From Hippophae tibetana (taxonomy: Eukaryota > Streptophyta > Magnoliopsida > Rosales > Elaeagnaceae), in NCBI GenBank assembly GCA_037013495.1, contig CM072807.1:28686802-28750801 (forward strand): a stretch of 64,000 nt of DNA, given 5' to 3'. Below, one piece after another: positions 11,395 to 24,850 of this stretch. How positions within the stretch are numbered: position 1 is the first letter of the stretch; every line of letters starts with the position of its first letter. Below the pieces are notes generated by a model. That model ran no database searches. It had not been told where the DNA came from and saw only the letters and a program-made list of their open reading frames with translations. A program made the position numbers and the translations under genes.

Positions 11395-13438
11395 AATATC
11401 GAGGCGGTTCAACCTGACCCGGTCTTACCCTAACGGATACCCGGTCGTATCTTGCTATTCCGGGGATGGAATCCAACATTATTTTTATCAAAATTCATAT
11501 AATTTGATTTCTGAGTAATTGACGGTCTCAATTTGAAGTAAAACATAATTTTAAATAAATATTTCATTAATGAAGCAGATAAATACCCACGATAAATTAG
11601 ATTTATTTTCTTCATTTTTTTCAAGTTTAAATTCACAGAATCGCTCAAAAAGATAAATTGAGACAATTTGCAATTTTCATATGCATAAAGAAAAGGAAAA
11701 CGAAAAAACTAAAAATACAATTCCCGTGAAACAGAGGAAAAGAGAGATTTTTTCAAAAATGGCTCTCATAGTAAATGTTAGAATACAATTCAATCCAAAA
11801 GGTTCAAAAAACCCTATGAACGTATAATTTAAATGCAGCGTAAACAAAATGGATGGGAAACATACCTCAGGCCATTGATCAAAATTATTTTATTTTTGAA
11901 AAATTTCACTTTCAACATCGAGGCGGTTCAACCTGACCCGGTTTTACCCTAACGGATACCCAGTCGTATCTTGCCATTCCGGGGACGGAATCCAACGTTC
12001 TTTTTATCAAAATTCACATAATTTGATTTCTGAGTAATTGACGGTCTCAATTTGAAGTAAAACATCATTTTAAATAAATATTTCATTAATGAAGCAGATA
12101 AATACACACGATAAATTAGATTTATTTTCTTCATTTTTTCAAGTTTAAATTCACAGAATCGCTGAAAAAGATAAATTGAGACAATTTGCAATTTCCATAT
12201 GCATAATAAAAAGGAAAACGAAAAAACAAAAATAACAATTCCCGGGAAACAGGGCAAAAGATAGATTTTTTCAAAAAATGGCTCTCATAGTAAATGTTAG
12301 AATACAATTCAATCCAAAATCGTTCAAAAAACCATATGAACGTATAATTTAAATGCAGCGGAAACAAAATTGATTGAAAACATACCTCCTGCCATTGATC
12401 AAAATTTTTTATTTTTGAAAAATTTCACTTTCAACATCGAGGCGGGTCAACATGACCCGGTTTTACCCTAAAGAATAAACGGTCATATCTTGTTATTACG
12501 GGGACGGAATCCACCTTTCTTTTAATCAAAATTCTCATAATTTGATTTCTGAGTGAATGACGGTCCCAATTTGAAGTAAAACATAATTTTAAATAAAAAT
12601 TTCATTAATGAAATAGATAAATACAAACGATAAATTAGATTTATTTTCTTCATTTTTTTCAAGTTTAAATTCAAAGAATCGCTCCAAAAGAAAAATTGAG
12701 ACAATTTGCAATTTCCACTTGCATAAAAAAAGGAAAACGAAAAAACTAAAATTACAATTCCCGTGAAACAGAGCAAAACAGAGATTTTTTCAAAAATGGC
12801 TCTCATAGTAAATGTTAGAATAATATTCAATCCAAAAACGTTCAAAAAACCATATGAACGTATAATTTAAATGCAGCGGACACAAAATGGATTGAAAACA
12901 TACCTCCTGCCATTGATCAAAAATTTTTATTTTTGACAAATTTCACTTTCAACATCGAGGCGGGTCATCATGACCCAGTTTTACCCAAACGGACACCCGG
13001 TTATATCTTGCTATTCCGGGGACGGAATCTAGCGTTCTTTTTATCAATATTCTCATAATTCGATTTCTGAGTGATTGACGGTCTCAATTTGAAGTAAAAC
13101 ATAATTTTAAATAAAAATTTCATTAATGAAGCAGATAAATACCCACGATAAATTAGATTTATTTTCTTCATTTTTTTCAAGTTTAAATTCACAGAATCGC
13201 TCAAAAAGATAAATTGACACAATTTGCAATTTCCATATGCATAAAGGAAAGGAAAACGAAAAAACTAAAAATACAATTCCCGTGAAACAGAGCAAAACAG
13301 AGATGTTTTCAAAAATGGCTCTCATAGTAAATGCTAGAATACAATTCAATCCAAAAAGTTCAAAAAACCATATGAACGTATAATTTAAATGCAGTGGAAA
13401 CAAAATGGATGGGAAACATATCTCCTGCCATTGATCAA

Positions 13439-13454
13439 TTTTTTTTTTTTTTTT
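13439..13454 (+). repeat. T16 homopolymer
   Basis: A run of 16 T lies in the linker between gatcaa and gaaaaatttcac. It is an expansion of the T-rich tract that most monomers hold as tttttt-a-ttttt, and it is the longest homopolymer I noticed in the window. It probably arose by slippage or is a sequencing-length uncertainty. Confidence 0.85.
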
Positions 13455-16059
13455 GAAAAATTTCACTTTCAATATCGAGGCGGTTCAACCTAACCCGGTC
13501 TTACCCTAACGGATACCCGGTCGTATCTTGCTATTCCGGGGATGGAATCCAACATTATTTTTATCAAAATTCATATAATTTGATTTCTGAGTAATTGACG
13601 GTCTCAATTTGAAGTAAAACATAATTTTAAATAAATATTTCATTAATGAAGCAGATAAATACCCACGATAAATTAGATTTATTTTCTTCATTTTTTTCAA
13701 GTTTAAATTCACAGAATCGCTCAAAAAGATAAATTGAGACAATTTGCAATTTCCATATGCATAAAGAAAAGGAAAACGAAAAAACTAAAATTACAATTCC
13801 CGTGAAACAGAGGAAAAGAGAGATTTTTTCAAAAATGGCTCTCATAGTAAATGTTAGAATACAATTCAATCTAAAAACGTTCAAAAAACCATATGAACGT
13901 ATAATTTAAATGCAGCGGAAACAAAAAGGATTGAAAACATACTTCCTGCCATTGATCAAAAATTTTTATTTTTGAAAAATTTCACTTTCAACATCGAGGC
14001 GGGTCAACATGACCTGGTTTTACCCTAACGAATAACCGGTCATATCTTGTTATTCCGGGGACGGAATCCAGCGTTCTTTTTATCAAAATTCTCATAATTC
14101 GATTTCTGAGTGAATGACGGTCTCAATTTGAAGTAAAACATAATTTTAAATAAAAATTTCATTAATGAAGGAGATAAATACACACGAAAAATTAGATTTA
14201 TTTTCTTCATTTTTTTCAAGTTTAAATTCAGAGAATCACTCAAAAATATAAATTGAGACAATTTGCAATTTTCATATGCATAAAAAAAAAGGAAAACGAA
14301 AAAACTAAAATTAAAATTTCAGTTAAACAGAGCAAAACAGAGATTTTTTCAAAAATGGCTCTCATAGTAAATGTTAGAATACAATTCAATCCAAAAACGT
14401 TCAAAAAACCATATGAACGTATAATTTAAATGCAGCGGAAACAAAATGGATTGAAAACATACCTCCTGCCATTGATCAAAATTTTTTATTTTTGAAAAAT
14501 TTCACTTTCAACCTCGAGGCGGGTCATCATGACCCGGTTTTACCCTAACGGATACCCGGTTATATCTTGCTATTCTGGGGACGGAATCAAACGTTCTTTT
14601 TATCAATATTTTCATAATTCGATTTCTGAGTGATTGACGGTCTCAATTTGAAGTAAAACATAATTTTAAATAAAAAATTCATTAATGAAGCAAATAAATA
14701 CCCACGCTAAATTAGATTTATTTTCTTCATTTTTTTCAAGTTTAAATTCACAGAATCGCTCAAAAAGATAAATTGAGACAATTTGCAATTTCCATATGCA
14801 TAAAGCAAAGGAAAACGAAAAAACTAAAATTACAATTCCCGTGAAACAGAGGAAAAGAGAGATTTTTTCAAAAATGGCTCTCATAGTAAATGTTAGAATA
14901 CAATTCAATCTAAAAACGTTCAAAAAACCATATGAACGTATAATTTAAATGCAGCGGAAACAAAAAGGATTGAAAACATACTTCCTGCCATTGATCAAAA
15001 ATTTTTATTTTTGAAAAATTTCACTTTCAACATCGAGGCGGGTCAACATGACCTGGTTTTACCCTAACGAATAACCGGACATATCTTGTTATTCCGGGGA
15101 CGGAATCCAGCGTTCTTTTTATCAAAATTCTCATAATTCGATTTTTGAGTGAATGACGGTCTCAATTTGAAGTAAAACATAATTTTAAATAAAAATTTCA
15201 TTAATGAAATAGATAAATACACACGATAAATTAGATTTATTTTCTTCATTTTTTCAAGTTTAAATTCAAAGAATCGCTCCAAAAGATAAATTGAGACAAT
15301 TTTCAATTTCCACTTGCATAAAAAAAGGAAAACGAAAAAACTAAAATTACAATTCCCGTGATACAGAGCAAAATAGAGATTTTTTCAAAAATGGCTCAAA
15401 TAGTAAATGTTAGAATACAATTCAATCCAAAAACGTTCAAAAAATCATATGAACGTATAATTTAAATGCAGCGGAAAGAATGGTTTGAAAACATACCTCC
15501 TGCCATTGATCAAAAAATTTTATTTTTGAAAAATTTCACTTTCAACATGGAGGCGTTTCAACATGACCCAGTTTTACCCTAACGGATACGCGGTCATATC
15601 TTACTATTCCGGGGACGGAATCCAGTGTTCTTTTTATCAAAATTCTCATAATTCGATTTCTGAGTGATTGACGATCTCAATTTGAAGTAAAACATCATTT
15701 TAAAAAAAATTAATTGACGAAGCAGATAAATACCCACGATAAATTAGATTTATTTTCTTCATATTTTTCAAGTTTAAATTCACAGAATCGCTCAAAAAGA
15801 TAAATTGAGACAATTTGCAATTTCCATATGCATAAAAAAAAGGAAAATGAAAAAATAAATTTACAATTCCCGTGCAATAGTGCAAAAGAGAGATTTTTTC
15901 AAAAATGGCTCTCATAGTAAATGTTAGAATACAATTCAATCCAAAAACGTTCAAAAAACCATATGAACGTATAATTTAAATGCAGCGGACACAAAATGGA
16001 TTGAAAACATACCTCCTGCCATTGATCAAAATTTTTTATTTTTGAAAAATTTCACTTTC

Positions 16060-17607
16060 AACATCGAGGCGGGTCATCATGACCCGGTTTTAGCCTAACG
16101 GATACCCGATTATATCTTGCTATTTCGGGGACGGAATCCAGCGTTCTTTTTATCAATATTCTCATAATTCGATTTCTGAGTGATTGACCGTCTCAATTTG
16201 AAGTAAAACATCATTTTAAAAAAAATTAATTAACGAAACAGATAAATACCCACGATAAATTATATTTATTTTCTTCATTTTTTTCAAGTTTAAATTCACA
16301 GAATCCCTCAAAAAGATATATTGAGACAATTTGAAATTTTCATATGCATCAAAGAAAGGAAAATGAAAAAATAAAATTACAATTCCCGTGCAACAGTGCA
16401 AAAGAGAGATGTTTTCAAAAATGGCTCTCATAGTAAATGTTAGAATACAATTCAATCCAAAAAGTTCAAAAAACCATATGAACGTATAATTTAAATGCAG
16501 TGGAAACAAAATGGATGGGAAACATATCTCCTCCCATTGATCAAAATTTTTTTTTTTGAAAAATTTCACTTTCAATATCGAGGCAGTTCAACCTGACCCG
16601 GTCTTACCCTAACGGATACCCGGTCGTATCTTGCTATTCCGGGGATGGAATCCAACATTATTTTTATCAAAATTCATATAATTTGATTTCTGAGTAATTG
16701 ACGGTCTCAATTTGAATTAAAACATAATTTTAAATAAATATTTCATTAATGAAGCAGATAAATACCCACGATAAATTAGATTTATTTTCTTCATTTTTTT
16801 CAAGTTTAAATTCATAGAATCGCTCAAAAAGATAAATTGAGACAATTTGCAATTTCCATATGCATAAAGAAAAGGAAAACGAAAAAACTAAAATTACAAT
16901 TCCCGTGAAACAGAGGAAAATAGGGATTTTTTCAAAAATGGCACTCATAGTAAATGTTAGAATACAATTCAATCTAAAAACGTTCAAAAAACCATATGAA
17001 CGTATAATTTAAATGCAGCGGAAACAAAAAGGATTGAAAACATACTTCCTGCCATTGATCAAAAAATTTTATTTTTGAAAAATTTCACTTTCAACATCGA
17101 GGCGGGTCAACATGACCTGGTTTTACCCTAACGAATAACCGGTCATATCTTGTAATTCCGGGGACGGAATCCAGCGTTCTTTTTATCAAAATTATCATAA
17201 TTCGATTTCTGAGGGAATGACGGTCTCAATTTGAAGTAAAACATAATTTTAAATAAAAATTTCATTAATGAAATAGATAAATACAAACGATAAATTATAT
17301 TTATTTTCTTCATTTTTTCAAGTTTAAATTCAAAGAATCGCTCCAAAAGATAAATTGAGACAATTTTCAATTTCCACTTTCATAAAAAAAGGAAAACGAA
17401 AAAACTAAAATTACAATTCCCGTGAAACAGAGCAAAATAGAGATTTTTTCAAAAATGGCTCTAATAGTAAATGTTAGAATACAATTCAATCTAAAAACGT
17501 TCAAAAAATCATATGAACGTATAATTTAAATGCAGCGGAAAGAATGGTTTGAAAACAAACCTCCTGCCATTGATCAAAATTTTTTATTTTTGAAAAATTT
17601 CACTTTC
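16060..17607. repeat. 1548-bp tandem duplication, left copy (3 monomers)
   Basis: Monomers at 16060, 16574 and 17093 are repeated at 17608, 18122 and 18641 with a constant shift of 1548 bp. I found almost no differences; one is near 17379, where ccactttcat in the left copy is ccacttgcat in the right. Identity starts between about 16013 and 16071 and ends at the tcgaggcg of 17608/19156. The exchange therefore fell in the linker or the first bases of the monomer. Confidence 0.93.
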
Positions 17608-19155
17608 AACATCGAGGCGGGTCATCATGACCCGGTTTTAGCCTAACGGATACCCGATTATATCTTGCTATTTCGGGGACGGAATCCAGCGTTCTTTTTA
17701 TCAATATTCTCATAATTCGATTTCTGAGTGATTGACCGTCTCAATTTGAAGTAAAACATCATTTTAAAAAAAATTAATTAACGAAACAGATAAATACCCA
17801 CGATAAATTATATTTATTTTCTTCATTTTTTTCAAGTTTAAATTCACAGAATCCCTCAAAAAGATATATTGAGACAATTTGAAATTTTCATATGCATCAA
17901 AGAAAGGAAAATGAAAAAATAAAATTACAATTCCCGTGCAACAGTGCAAAAGAGAGATGTTTTCAAAAATGGCTCTCATAGTAAATGTTAGAATACAATT
18001 CAATCCAAAAAGTTCAAAAAACCATATGAACGTATAATTTAAATGCAGTGGAAACAAAATGGATGGGAAACATATCTCCTCCCATTGATCAAAATTTTTT
18101 TTTTTGAAAAATTTCACTTTCAATATCGAGGCAGTTCAACCTGACCCGGTCTTACCCTAACGGATACCCGGTCGTATCTTGCTATTCCGGGGATGGAATC
18201 CAACATTATTTTTATCAAAATTCATATAATTTGATTTCTGAGTAATTGACGGTCTCAATTTGAATTAAAACATAATTTTAAATAAATATTTCATTAATGA
18301 AGCAGATAAATACCCACGATAAATTAGATTTATTTTCTTCATTTTTTTCAAGTTTAAATTCATAGAATCGCTCAAAAAGATAAATTGAGACAATTTGCAA
18401 TTTCCATATGCATAAAGAAAAGGAAAACGAAAAAACTAAAATTACAATTCCCGTGAAACAGAGGAAAATAGGGATTTTTTCAAAAATGGCACTCATAGTA
18501 AATGTTAGAATACAATTCAATCTAAAAACGTTCAAAAAACCATATGAACGTATAATTTAAATGCAGCGGAAACAAAAAGGATTGAAAACATACTTCCTGC
18601 CATTGATCAAAAAATTTTATTTTTGAAAAATTTCACTTTCAACATCGAGGCGGGTCAACATGACCTGGTTTTACCCTAACGAATAACCGGTCATATCTTG
18701 TAATTCCGGGGACGGAATCCAGCGTTCTTTTTATCAAAATTATCATAATTCGATTTCTGAGGGAATGACGGTCTCAATTTGAAGTAAAACATAATTTTAA
18801 ATAAAAATTTCATTAATGAAATAGATAAATACAAACGATAAATTATATTTATTTTCTTCATTTTTTCAAGTTTAAATTCAAAGAATCGCTCCAAAAGATA
18901 AATTGAGACAATTTTCAATTTCCACTTGCATAAAAAAAGGAAAACGAAAAAACTAAAATTACAATTCCCGTGAAACAGAGCAAAATAGAGATTTTTTCAA
19001 AAATGGCTCTAATAGTAAATGTTAGAATACAATTCAATCTAAAAACGTTCAAAAAATCATATGAACGTATAATTTAAATGCAGCGGAAAGAATGGTTTGA
19101 AAACAAACCTCCTGCCATTGATCAAAATTTTTTATTTTTGAAAAATTTCACTTTC
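17608..19155. repeat. 1548-bp tandem duplication, right copy (3 monomers)
   Basis: This is the second copy of the 16060-17607 segment. It inserts an extra b-c-d set into the 4-monomer order of block B. After 19167 the sequence changes to the gcgtttcaac subtype, which resumes the ordinary order. Near-identity marks it as much younger than the block around it. Confidence 0.93.
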
Positions 19156-21740
19156 AACATCGAGGCGTTTCAACATGATCCAGTTTTACCCTAACGGATA
19201 CGCGGTCATATCTTACTATTCCGGGGACGGAATCCAGTGTTCTTTTTATCAAAATTCTCATAATTTGATTTCTGAGTGAATGACGGTCTCAATTTGAAGT
19301 AAAACATAATTTTAAATAAAAATTTCATTAATGAAGCAGATAAATACCCACGATAAATTAGATTTATTTTCTTCATATTTTTCAAGTTTAAATTCACAGA
19401 ATCGCTCAAAAAGATAAATTGAGACAATTTGCAATTTCCATATGCATAAAAAAAAGGAAAATGAAAAAATAAATTTACAATTCCCGTGAAATAGTGCAAA
19501 AGAGAGATTTTTTCAAAAATGGCTCTCATAGTAAATGTTAAAATACAATTCAATCCAAAAACGTTCAAAAAACCATATGAAGGTATAATTTAAATGCAAC
19601 GGACACAAAATGGATTGAAAACATACCTCCTGCCATTGATCAAAATTTTTTATTTTTGAAAAATTTCACTTTCAACATCGAGGCGGGTCATCATGACCCG
19701 GTTTTAGCCTAACGGATACCCGATTATATCTTGCTATTTCGGGGACGGAATCCAGCGTTCTTTTTATCAATATTCTCATAATTCGATTTCTGAGTGATTG
19801 ACGGTCTCAATTTGAAGTAAAACATAATTTTAAATAAAAATTTCATTAATGAAGCAGATAAATACCCACGATAAATTAGATTTATTTTCTTCAATTTTTT
19901 CAAGTTTAAATTCACAGAATCGCTCAAAAAGATAAATTGAGACAATTTGCAATTTCCATATGCATAAAGAAAAGGAAAACGAAAAAACTAAAAATACAAT
20001 TCCCGTGAAACAGAGCAAAACAGGGATGTTTTCAAAAATGGCTCTCATAGTAAATGTTAGAATACAATTCAATCCAAAAAGTTCAAAAAACCATATGAAC
20101 GTATAATTTAAATGCAGTGGAAACAAAATGGATGGGAAACATATCTCCTGCCATTGATCAAAATTTTTTTTTTTGAAAAATTTCACTTTCAATATCGAGG
20201 CGGTTCAACCTGACCCGGTTTTACCCTAAGGGATACCCGGTCGTATCTTGAAATTCCGGGGACGGAATCCAACGTTATTTTTATCAAAATTCAAATAATT
20301 CGATTTCTGAGTAATTGACGGTCTCAATTTGAAGTAAAACATAATTTTAAATAAATATTTCATTAATGAAGCAGATAAATACCCACGATAAATTAGATTT
20401 ATTTTCTTCATTTTTTTCAAGTTTAAATTCACAGAATCGCTCAAAAAGATAAATTGAGACAATTTGCAATTTCTATATGCATAAAGAAAAGGAAAACGAA
20501 AAAACTAAAATTACAATTCCCGTGAAACAGCGGAAAAGAGAGATTTTTTCAAAAATGGCTCTCATAGTAAATGTTAGAATACAATTCAATATAAAAACGT
20601 TCAAAAAACCATATGAACGTATAATTTAAATGCAGCGGAAACAAAAAGGATTGAAAACATACTTCCTGCCATTGATCCAAAATTTTTATTTTTGAAAAAT
20701 TTCACTTTCAACATCGAGGCGGGTCAACATGACCTGGTTTTACCCTAACGAATAACCGGTCAAATCTTGTTATTCCGGGTACGGAATCCAGCGTTCTTTT
20801 TATCAAAATTCTCATAATTCGATTTCTGAGTGAATGACGGTCTCAATTTGAAGTAAAACATAATTTTAAATAAAAATTTCATTAATGAAATAGATAAATA
20901 CACACGATAAATTAGATTTATTTTCTTCATTTTTTCAAGTTTAAATTCAAAGAATCGCTCCAAAAGATAAATTGAGACAATTTTCAATTTCCACTTGCAT
21001 AAAAAAAGGAAAACGAAAAAACTAAAATTACAATTCCCGTGAAACAGAGCAAAATAGAAATTTTTTCAAAAATGGCTCTAATAGTAAATGTTAGAATACA
21101 ATTCAATCCAAAAACGTTCAAAAAATCATATGAACGTATAATTTAAATGCAGCGGAAAGAATGGTTTGAAAACATACCTCCTACCATTGATCAAAATTTT
21201 TTATTTTTGAAAAATTTCACTTTCAACATCGAGGCGTTTCAACATGACCCAGTTTTACCCTAACGGATACGCGGTCATATCTTACTATTCCGGGGACGGA
21301 ATCCAGTGTTCTTTTTATCAAAATTCTCATAATTCGATTTCTGAGTGATTGACGGTCTCAATTTGAAGTAAAACATCATTTTAAAAAAAATTAATTAACG
21401 AAGGAGATAAATACCCACGATAAATTAGATTTATTTTCTTCATGTTTTTCAAGTTTAAATTCACAGAATCGCTCAAAAAGATAAATTGAGACAATTTGCA
21501 ATTTCCATATGCATAAAAAAAAGGAAAATGAAAAAATAAATTTACAATTCCCGTGCAATAGTGCAAAAGAGAGATTTTTTCAAAAATGGCTCTCATAGTA
21601 AATGTTAGAATACAATTCAATCCAAAAACGTTCAAAAAACCATATGAACGTATAATTTAAATGCAGCGGACACAAAATGGATTGAAAACATACCTCCTGC
21701 CATTGATCAAAATTTTTTATTTTTGAAAAATTTCACTTTC

Positions 21741-24700
21741 AACATCGAGGCGGGTCATCATGACCCGGTTTTAGCCTAACGGATACCCGATTATATCTTG
21801 CTATTTCGGGGACGGAATCCAGCTTTCTTTTTATCAATATTCTCATAATTTGATTTCTGAGTGATTGACGGTCTCAATTTGAAGTAAAACATAATTTTAA
21901 ATAAAACTTTCATTAATGAAGCAGATAAATACCCACGATAAATTAGATTTATTTTCTTCATTTTTTTCAAGTTTAAATTCACAGAATCGCTCAAAAAGAT
22001 AAATTGAGATAATTTGCAATTTCCATATGCATAAAAAAAAGGAAAACGAAAAAACTAAAAATACAATTCCCTTGAAAAAGAGCAAAACAGAGATGTTTTC
22101 AAAAATGGCTCTCATAGTAAATGTTAGAATACAATTCAATCCAAAAGTTCAAAAAACCATATGAACGTATAATTTAAATGCAGCGGAAACAAAATGGATG
22201 GGAAACATACCTCCTGCCATTTATCAAAATTATTTTCTTTTTGAAAAATTTCACTTTCAACATCGAGGCGGTTAAACCTGACCCGGTTTTACCCTAACGG
22301 ATACCCAGTCGTATCTTGCCATTCCGGGGACGGAATCCAACGTTCTTTTTATCAAAATTCACATAATTTGATTTCTAAGTAATTGACGGTCTCAATTTGA
22401 AGTAAAACATAATTTTAAATAAATATTTCATTAATGAAGCAGATAAATACCCACGATAAATTAGATTTATTTTCTTCATTTTTTCAAGTTTAAATTCACA
22501 GAATCGCTCAAAAGGATAAATTGAGACAATTTGCAATTTCCATATGCATAAAAAAAAAGGAAAACGAAAAAACTAAAATTACAATTCCCGTGAAACAGAG
22601 CAAAAGAGAGATTTTTTCAAAAAATGGCTGTCATAGTAAATGTTAGAATACAATTCAATCTAAAAACGTTCAAAAAACCATATGAACGTATAATTTAAAT
22701 GCAGCGGAAACAAAATGGATTGAAAACATACCTCCTGCCATTGATCAAAATTTTTTATTTTTGAAAAATTTCACTTTCAACATCGAGGCGGGTCAACATG
22801 ACCTGGTTTTACCCTAACGAATAACCGGTCATATCTTGTTATTACGGGGACGGAATCCAGCGTTCTTTTTATCAAAATTCTCATAATTCGATTTCTGAGT
22901 GAATGATGGTCTCAATTTGAAGTAAAACATAATTTTAAATAAAAATTTCATTAATGAAATAGATAAATACACACGATAAATTAGATTTATTTTCTTCATT
23001 TTTTTCAAGTTTAAATTCAAAGAATCGCTCCAAAAGAAAAATTGAGACAATTTGCAAATTCCACTTGCATAAAAAATGGAAAACGAAAAAACAAAAATTA
23101 CAATTCCCGTGAAGCAGAGCAAAATAGAGATTTTTTCAAAAATGGCTCTCATAGTAAATGTTAGAATACAATTCAATCCAAAAACGTTCAAAAAACCATA
23201 TGAACGTATAATTTAAATGCAGCGGACACAAAATGGATTGAAAACATACCTCCTGCCATTGATCAAAATTTCTTATTTTTGAAAAATTTCACTTTCAACA
23301 TCGAGGCGTTTCAACATGACCCGGTTTTACCCTGACGGATACCCGGTTATATCTTGCTATTCCGGGGACGGAATCCAGCGTTCTTTTTATCAAAATTCTC
23401 ATAATTCGATTTCTGAGTGATTGACAGTCTCAATTTGAAGTAAAACATAATTTTTAAAAAAAATTTCATTAACGAAGCAGATAATTACCCACGATAAATT
23501 AGATTTATTTTCTTCATATTTTTCAAGTTTAAATTCACAGAATCACTGAAAAAGATGTATTGAGACAATTTGAAATTTCCATATGCATCAAAAAAAGGAA
23601 ATCGAAAAAACTAAAATTACAATTCCCCTGAAACATAGCAAAATAGAGATTTTTTCAAAAATGGCTCTAATAGTAAATGTTAGAATACAATTCAATCCAA
23701 AAACGTTAAAAAAACCATATGAACGTATAATTTAAATGCAGCGGAATCAAAATGGATAGGAAACATACCTCCTGCCAGTGATCAAAATTATTTTATTTTC
23801 AAAACTTTCACTTTCAACATCGAGGCTGGTCAACATAACCCGGTTTTACCCTAACGGATACCCGGTCATATCTTGCTATTCCGGGGACGGAATCCAGTGT
23901 TCTTTTTATCAAAATTCTCATAATTCAATTTCTGAGTAATTGACCGTCTCAATTTGAAGTAAAACATCATTTTTAAAAAAATTAATTAACGAAGCACATA
24001 AATTTCCACGATAAATTAGATTTATTTTCTTCATTTTTTTCAAGTTTAAATTCACAGAATCGCTTCAAAAGAAAAATTGAGACAATTTGCAATTTCCACT
24101 TGCATAAAAAAAGGAAAACGAAAAAACTAAAATTACAATTCCCGTGAAACAGAGCAAAACAGAGATTTTTTCAAAAATGGCTCTCATAGTAAATGTTAGA
24201 ATACAATTCAATCCAAAAACGTTCAAAAAACCATATGAACGTATAACTTAAATGCAGCGGAAACAAAAAGGATAGGAAACATACCTCCTGCCATTGATCA
24301 AAATTATTTTATATTTCAAAAATTTCACTTTCAACATCGATGCGGGTCAACCCGACCTGGTTTGACCATAACGGATACCCGGTCGTATCTTGCTATTCTG
24401 GGGACGGAATCCAGCGTTCTTTTTAACAAAATTCTCATAATTCGATTTCTAAGTGATTGATGGTCTGAATTTGAAGTAAAACATAATTTTAAATAAAAAT
24501 TTAATTAATGAAGCAAATAAATACACAAGATAAATTAGATTTATTTTCTTCATTTTTTTCAAGTTTAAATTCAGAGAATCACTCAAAAATATAAATTGAG
24601 ACAATTTGCAATTTTCATATGCATAAAAAAAAGGAAAACGAAAAAACTAAAATTAAAATTTCAGTTAAACAAAGCAAAACAGAGATTTTTTCAAAAATGG

Positions 24701-24850
24701 CTTTCATAGTAAATGTTAGAATACAATTCAATCCAAAAAGTTCAAAAAACCATATGAACGTATAATTTAAATGCAGCGGAAACAAAATGGATTGAAAACA
24801 TACCTCCTGCCATTGATCAAAATTTTTTATTTTTGAAAAATTTCACTTTC
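21741..24850. repeat. HOR block C, copy 1 (6 monomers, 3110 bp)
   Basis: Monomers start at 21741, 22259, 22779, 23297, 23816 and 24333. In order the subtypes are gggtcatcat, ggttaaacc, gaataaccgg, gcgtttcaac, ggctggtcaacataac and tgcgggtcaaccc. The first 49 bp still carry block B variants (ttttagcc, cccgatta). Near-identity with the later copies starts at about 21790. Private differences seen here include gataatttgc near 22012 and ggctgtcat near 22626. Confidence 0.95.
21751..21767. repeat. GC-rich dyad CGGGTCA-TCA-TGACCCG (example)
   Basis: Seven-base arms with a three-base spacer lie at monomer offset about 10-26, the most GC-rich point of an AT-rich unit. Subtypes change the centre but usually keep some fold-back. 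The gggtcaacatgaccc form keeps the full arms, gggtcaacacgaccc has six-base arms, gggtcaacccg folds as CGGGT-CA-ACCCG, and ggttcaacc folds as GGTT-C-AACC. Confidence 0.85.

Larger units (their letters stand above)
9771..15543. repeat. Irregular satellite segment with partial HOR relics
   Basis: Full monomers start at 9838, 10356, 10875, 11395, 11914, 12433, 12951, 13471, 13990, 14510 and 15029. There is no long regular period, but local relations are clear. The first three units resemble units 3-5 of the 6-mer HOR (22779-24332). The unit at 11395 resembles that at 13471 (shift 2076 bp). A stretch at about 13630-14170 recurs at about 14670-15210 (shift 1039 bp), sharing cagaggaaaagagag and acaaaaaggattg. 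It looks like an older, shuffled region between two homogenised domains. No gene is visible. Confidence 0.85.
15544..21740. repeat. HOR block B (4-monomer unit, ~2.07 kb)
   Basis: Four subtypes recur in order: (a) gcgtttcaac with gatacgcgg, (b) gggtcatcat with ttttagcc and cccgattat, (c) gg(c/t)(a/g)gttcaacc or ggttcaacc, (d) gaataaccgg. The order a-b-c-d starts at 15544, 16060, 16574 and 17093. It recurs as b-c-d at 17608, 18122 and 18641, as a-b-c-d at 19156, 19674, 20191 and 20710, and as a at 21225. The following b monomer, at 21741, forms the edge of the 6-mer block. Copies differ more than those of blocks C and D, so this block looks older apart from its internal 1548-bp duplication. 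Confidence 0.85.

Noticed and set aside
21752-21766. GGTCAnnnTGACC, identical to the vertebrate estrogen response element consensus
   Set aside because: The match is exact, but it is a short dyad inside a satellite of a probable plant, where such receptors do not exist. It is better treated as a hairpin or dyad of unknown role.
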